Assembly: GCA_950295325.1 (NCBI GenBank)
Contig: OX485803.1
Coordinates: forward strand, 14,322,001-14,386,000
Source: Polytrichum commune
Taxonomy: Eukaryota > Streptophyta > Polytrichopsida > Polytrichales > Polytrichaceae
Direction of reading: 5' to 3'
DNA: 64,000 bases
How positions within the stretch are numbered: position 1 is the first letter of the stretch; each line of letters begins with the position of its first letter. A model generated the notes under the pieces. It was not told where the DNA came from. It ran no database searches and saw only the letters and a list, made by a program, of their open reading frames with translations. This document shows, one piece after another, positions 59,010 to 64,000 of the stretch. A program made the position numbers and the translations under genes.

Positions 59010-59570
59010 AAGTTAGAGATGAGTTAGAGATTTGTACTCTAGTTATAACCACCTTGGAATCTATTGATTTTTTTGAACCTTGTGCAGACACACGAGGGCA
59101 GTACAAATGTGTACTAGTTATTTTTTGAGTTTAAGAGAGTTCAAGATACATTTTCAGATGTGGATGCATCAATCTAGAGGATTTTGTGTATTGTTATTGA
59201 GTAGATAATGCATAGGGTGATTTCTTTTCTTGTACATGATTAGCTAGGTTGCGTAGAGAGAGTGGAGAGTCAGCAATGCAGTGAGAAAAATTTGATCGGT
59301 ACTCCTTATCATAACCACCTCTGAGTTATCTGCCAGTTCTTCCATCTTGTGCAAATTCACAAGGGATACGAAAATAACATTCTAGTGGATTTATGAAATA
59401 TGCAATATTAGTAGATAGATGGCATAGGTTGTTCCTAGTCTTGCATTTGATTAGGTTGCGTTGAGAGAGACTGGAGAGTATGTGACGCAAAGTGCAAAAT
59501 TTGATTCTTACTCTTAGTCATAACCACCTTTGAATTTTCTACCAGTTCATCAAGTTTTTGCAAACAAAAG
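59010..59570. repeat. Diverged ~210-265-bp tandem repeat
   Basis: ATAACCACCTTGGAATCTAT, ATAACCACCTCTGAGTTATC and ATAACCACCTTTGAATTTTC recur at about 59045, 59311 and 59522. GTTGCGTAGAGAGAGTGGAG and GTTGCGTTGAGAGAGACTGG mark the middle of the units. Noncoding. Confidence 0.7.
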
Positions 59571-60135
59571 GAAGGATTGGTCAATAGCGACCCTACTGCA
59601 AGGGTTAGTGTGCAACAACAAAATTAACCTCCTCACTAGGGTTTGGAGATGAGTGGTAATAGGGAGTTTTTGTTGCAAAAATGTGACAATGAACTAGTTG
59701 ATTTTTGCAAGCGGATATTTGAATTGAAGTTGCCTCATTTACATATCATCATCCTTGGGTAGCATTATAGTGTGAGGTGTAGATTGAAAGCATATTTAGA
59801 TGCCACACTTATTAATTACAGGAATCACGCATTATCAATTTTGTAAACATACCATTGGATGGAAATGAGGTAACTTATATGATGAGAATAAGAAAAACTA
59901 AATCTTCACTTCAAAAATTCATGGTAATTTAGTTTTTGAGGAAAAGGGTCTACAAAAATATGAATGGTTTCTAAACTCTTTCTCTACACAAGGGTTTTTT
60001 TCATCATCATACTCATATTGCAGATATGCTAAATTGCTTAACTGGATGGCAATGGGTCATTTACCTTAGATGGGTCTTAAATGGTTAATTTTTTCCTACT
60101 AGCCCACTTTGAACACCCAATTAGTATGAGATTAT
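59571..60135. other. Intergenic DNA without a supported gene
   Basis: No ORF with motifs, RNA gene or intact element seen. Confidence 0.35.
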
Positions 60136-60356
60136 TACATTGACTATCCCAATTAGTGCGTGTTACTATTTAGAATTGTGCAGTGCAATAATGTCTTACT
60201 CATGAGCTCAATTTTTACTAACCAAAGTTTAATAAGTTATTTGGACATTATAGAACATTAATGAGTTTTCTTGGTAAATTAACACATTCTAAACATATAG
60301 TTGAAGCATTGCGTAACTCCGAATAGTAACACACACTAATTGGGATAATCAATGTA
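60136..60356. mobile_element. ~220-bp fold-back MITE with ~50-bp arms
   Basis: The left arm TACATTGACTATCCCAATTA, GTGCGTGTTACTATTTAG is mirrored by the complement of TACATTGATTATCCCAATTA, GTGTGTGTTACTATTCGG. Related single arms (TTTGGAGTTACATGTTGC, CTTGGAGTTACGTGTTGG) lie near 35240 and 44357. Noncoding. Confidence 0.8.
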
Positions 60357-60629
60357 GAATACTCAAAACAAAGTTTTAGCCACTTCTCTCATAAATTTCA
60401 GAGTTCATATGAAGGATGAAAGCAACCTAGAGTGTTCATCTTTTGGGGAATTATGGAGTCCCTTTAAGTACTCCGATGGTTTAAGCATATTCTTATTGGA
60501 TGAACCCTATGCATGCCCAAAACCCTAACCACCGCATATTCAAGACCAAAACCCTACCCATTATGTATGTGTCCAAAACCAAACACGATATCCACCACAT
60601 ATGCCATAATGATGACATCATCATGATAT

Positions 60630-60632
<3 letters not shown>

Positions 60633-60697
<65 letters not shown>
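60633..60697. repeat. (AT)n(CT)n(AT)n microsatellite
   Basis: AT dinucleotides, then CT dinucleotides, then TA dinucleotides in an uninterrupted run. Short ORFs across it are artefacts of the repeat. Confidence 0.95.
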
Positions 60698-61064
60698 AAG
60701 GTGAGTCCTTGGAACTGTGCTTTGCATCACATAATATAACGTTAATGAAAAGAACATATGCAAAGACATATTTATGAAGGTATTTAGGACTTCATCATTG
60801 TATGTTTTTAGTGGGCGTTTGATTTGTCTTAAACCTTCAATTTTATATGATACAAAATAAATAGTTAATATGAAACTATTTTATATGATGTAAAGACCAT
60901 TGAACGTAGGATTTATTATAACGTATCAATGGGTTATGAAAATTGAATTGTGATATCAAAATAAGGACATTGTAGTTTGCTTACACCCTGAACATTTTAT
61001 TCATTATCAAAATTGTGAAGATTCTTGTGCTCATTGAATGGTCATATAAGTTTCCTAGTCGCTT

Positions 61065-61205
61065 TGACTATTGAGCCTAGAAGGGTAATCATATTTTGAG
61101 CAACTATCCAATCTCTTCTGAACACATGATGCCTTTTTTGTACATGTTTGTAGAGCCACACCTAACCACGTACCACTCAAATATAGAGGTGTCCAATAAA
61201 GATAA
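61065..61205 (-). repeat. Dispersed repeat family D (reverse copy)
   Basis: ATCATATTTTGAGCAACTAT, CTCAAATATAGAGGTGTCCA and ATAAAGATAAGCGATCG parallel 28020-28170 and, in reverse, the plus-sense copies. Confidence 0.45.
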
Positions 61206-61271
61206 GCGATCGAAATAGGTACGTCTACTTTAGTTGTTGGCTTGCTTCCTTCTACTCTACACCCGCGGCGC

Positions 61272-61283
61272 GGGGGGGGGGGG
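61272..61283. repeat. G homopolymer beside a GC-rich patch
   Basis: Twelve G residues follow ACCCGCGGCGC. Together with the G runs at 30628 and 52200 this is one of three long G tracts in the window. Confidence 0.9.
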
Positions 61284-61429
61284 AGGTGACTCATTAGGGG
61301 GTTTTGTTTGCCCTGTGTGCCCAAGGGTATTTTTTGGAGAATATTTTGATGTAGAGGAGATAATAAAGAAACAATTGCATTACCTAATTAAAAAAATAAT
61401 GGTGTTCTAGAATATCATACCATTACTTG

Positions 61430-61433
<4 letters not shown>

Positions 61434-61468
<35 letters not shown>
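61434..61468. repeat. (GA)n microsatellite
   Basis: Uninterrupted GA dinucleotide run of about 35 bp. Confidence 0.95.
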
Positions 61469-61471
<3 letters not shown>

Positions 61472-63533
61472 TTTATACCATTCCTTCATTATGATAAAAA
61501 TGACTTGTGTAAGGGATACATTAAAGAACACTAGTTGCACCAATCATCACAACTGACACATGTAACCCTACGTACCCAAATGAAAAGTGTCACGGAGCAA
61601 TGGATGCAAAACCAATATTTAAATAGTATCTATTTTTTTTGTCCATCCATACAGGTGCACTACTAGTTGCATAGTACATTATTTATTATGAGGCTTAAAT
61701 TAGATCTAAAAAAATAGAAATTTTCATATTATGCATAACACTTCATTTATTATAATTTGTAATCTCCTATATTTAAGAAAATAATTCACCTCTAGGAAAT
61801 TTCAATTTTTTGGGCTCAATGACTAAAGCACATAATACCTTTGGTCGCATGGTGTTTGATAATTCTTGATAATTCACCCCCCGGGCCACTCAATAAAGAT
61901 TTGTGGACCTATAGTGGAGACTTCCAGCTCCGGATACATTTTTGGCCGTTCTATGAGATTGGAAATTGTGTCATTTGGTTAGTAAATGCAAATCTTGAAG
62001 ATTGTTGTTTCAACTGTTAGATTCGAAGTTGAGATGCAAAAGTTACAAAAGGTCAAACCGAAGATTTTTCTCTCTCTTTAAACAATCACATAGACCCTCC
62101 CAATTATGTCAACTATTAAACTGAAAAGAATTTATATATTTTTGAGCACTTTAGTTCAATATCATCGTAGCACATGTCTTTGTAATGTCGGTTCTTAACC
62201 CATAACTTCCCAAGCAACCAAATTCTGGTTGATGGATGTTTTCTTCCCTACTCAATCATCCACAATCAAAACAACTATAAGCACCAAGCTAACATGAATA
62301 TCTATGCATCAACACATGAGCTGTGCAATTTATAGATGACTAGAATGTGTAGAATATGTGAGTCAAAGTGGGAAGTGGTCATGTTTTTGTTATGTTGTGT
62401 GCCCATGTGAGGGTCTTGACTCCAATCTATAGTCGCCACTTCAATGCAAACTTTGCACAAACATCGAAGATGTTCATTTTGATAAAATGATTTTTTGTTG
62501 ATGTTCATGTAGAAATGGCCTTTGTGCTCACATCGACCATTCAATTTGACATTTGGACACTCTAAAAATTATAAGGAATTCTTTGCATATACGTGGTTAA
62601 AAAACAAGGGACATTTTACATACTCCAAATGCAAGGTGGCTAGCTTATTGTGATTTGCACATTTTGGCATGAGAATTTGTGAAGATACCCAACTATTGAA
62701 TGGTATCCATTTAGTGGACCACACAAGCCTTCCGCTCATTTTCCATGTGAATTTGATTGGTCAAAGGTTTCTTTCGAGGGGGATAAAACATGACATTTTC
62801 TCATGCATCACTTCCTTCAATTGTTACAATCCAAAACTCCCAAGGGTTATTCGTGCACATTGTGAATCTCGTTATAGCTCATCTTCCATGTTTCAAGACC
62901 CTATAGACAAATCCCATTTTAATCTCCAAACTTATCCACGAACATTCCACAACCAACATTGAGTGAAATGCACTCAAAACAACCCTTTCACGGGCTTGGG
63001 AAGTTAAGGGTAAAATACATGCCTTGCCTTATACCATTTGGATCCAGGTGTGTTCAATTAAGAAGGGTGACCACATAAGAGACATGTCACCTTTATATAT
63101 GTTGGTGGGCAAACCCTAGTGAGAAAGAACTTGTTATTTTGGGAGTCAGGATGAATGTCTTTTGAAATTGTTGAAGTGCTTCTTAATCATAGATTTTCTT
63201 GAATGGTTTTCTTCCAAGTATGTAAATTTTTTCCAAGAGTTGAATTTGTACCTATATGCACGCTAGTAACCATTCAAGAACATTTTGTTTAAGGGGCTAA
63301 CCCATCTAATTACTTAGCAGCCAATTTTCTTCTCCTCGATTGTCGGAGCCTAATGGGCGGTGGCAATGGATTTCAAAGTAATCTTTGGGCAAACATATAG
63401 ATAGATAGAAACTCTGGTCCCTTTTTAGCAAGGGGCTGGCGTGAATAAAGTGTCCGTTCGTAATGTCAATGACCCGATGCCCACCGGACAAGGGGACATT
63501 GGGGCAATACTACTCTCCCCTTTCGAGGATGGG
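61469..63533. other. Intergenic DNA without a supported gene
   Basis: ORFs 62302-62544 minus and 62669-62962 plus have no domain I recognise. GTGTTCAATTAAGAAGGGTG then ACCACATAAG at about 63051 resembles repeat family D in reverse. CGTGAATAAAGTGTCCGTTC at about 63439 matches text at 23485. Confidence 0.35.
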
Positions 63534-63848
63534 CACTATAGCAGAGCCCAACACTTTCCTTTTTAATTGCACCCATACCCAGACCATGCCCATCAGCAGT
63601 GACCTATGCCCACCCATGCCCACCCATGCTATTCAAATTGCGCCCATGTATTCACAAATTGTGTAATGTGTATTGTGTAATTGTGTAATGTATCTTGTAT
63701 GATTGTGTAATTGTGCCCCACCCGTGCCCACCCATTATAATATCAAACCCATGCCCACCCATGAACAATAATATCGCAGCCATGCCCACCCAAAACCCAT
63801 GGGCATGGGTGGGTATGGGCACCCAATGTAGGGCTCTGCACTATAGTG
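63534..63848. mobile_element. ~315-bp MITE with CACTATAG ends and a CCCATGCCCAC minisatellite core
   Basis: Left end CACTATAGCAGAGCCCAAC; right end is the complement of CACTATAGTGCAGAGCCCTA. The interior repeats ACCCATGCCCACCCATG variants and an AT-rich GTGTAATTGTGTAATGT tract. No matching target duplication was seen beside the ends, so the class is not assigned. Confidence 0.6.
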
Positions 63849-64000
63849 ACACACTATACTAGTTCCTAGCAAACACTTTAAACATGAGGCTATGTTGATG
63901 AGCAATTTGCGGACCAACACAACTGATAGAAGATGTGGATAATCTCGAAGGTATATTATCGTCAGATGGACAGTGGAATAGAATGGTTAGTAATATATAG

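Noticed and set aside
60500-60769. ORFs crossing the AT/CT microsatellite
   Set aside because: Translation is Tyr-Ile-Tyr-Ile repeats created by the dinucleotide run.
1-64000. CRISPR arrays, bacterial operons or phage genes
   Set aside because: No regularly spaced short repeats, no ribosome-binding sites or polycistronic layout; the coding regions are intron-split and plant-like.

Overview
The window looks like nuclear DNA from a land plant. Coding regions are split into many short GT-AG exons, intergenic DNA is AT-rich and full of small transposon remnants, and the proteins are plant-like (plastid-type PRPP synthetase, En/Spm-type transposase). Two points suggest a plant with swimming sperm (bryophyte, lycophyte, fern, or a cycad/Ginkgo-type seed plant): exons of the ciliary protein IFT20, and a RAD54B-type recombination ATPase. 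I cannot name the species.

Region by region. 1-5936 (minus): 3'-truncated RAD54B-like SNF2 ATPase gene, at least 15 exons. 11590-16202 (minus): complete 8-exon ribose-phosphate pyrophosphokinase gene, probably plastid-targeted, with a 300-bp tandem duplication across its first splice donor. 16.6-36 kb: gene-poor DNA with MITEs, two non-LTR retrotransposon remnants, tandem repeats and an old dispersed repeat family. 36.0-38.08 kb: pyrimidine-rich low-complexity DNA. 38080-55190: a structurally complete 17.1-kb CACTA (En/Spm) transposon with 24-bp perfect terminal inverted repeats and a 3-bp ATA target-site duplication. 55.2-64 kb: more repeats, a Tourist-like MITE, and an unidentified exon cluster near 57.6-58.5 kb.

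The CACTA element is the main result. It has two divergent transcription units: a TNP2-type transposase on the minus strand and a TNPA/Transposase_24-like gene on the plus strand. A single-exon SET-domain coding segment lies in the first intron of the transposase gene, phase-compatible with the transposase N-terminal zinc-finger exon, so alternative splicing could give a finger-SET protein or a finger-transposase protein. Two spliced exons of IFT20 lie between the two units, which looks like host-gene capture. Several in-frame stops in the transposon genes fit C-to-T changes at expected Arg or Gln codons (CGA to TGA, CAG to TAG), and a G-run carries one extra base, so this copy is probably no longer autonomous although its ends are intact.

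All exon models are read by eye from splice signals, reading phase and family motifs. No alignment, expression or database evidence was available.
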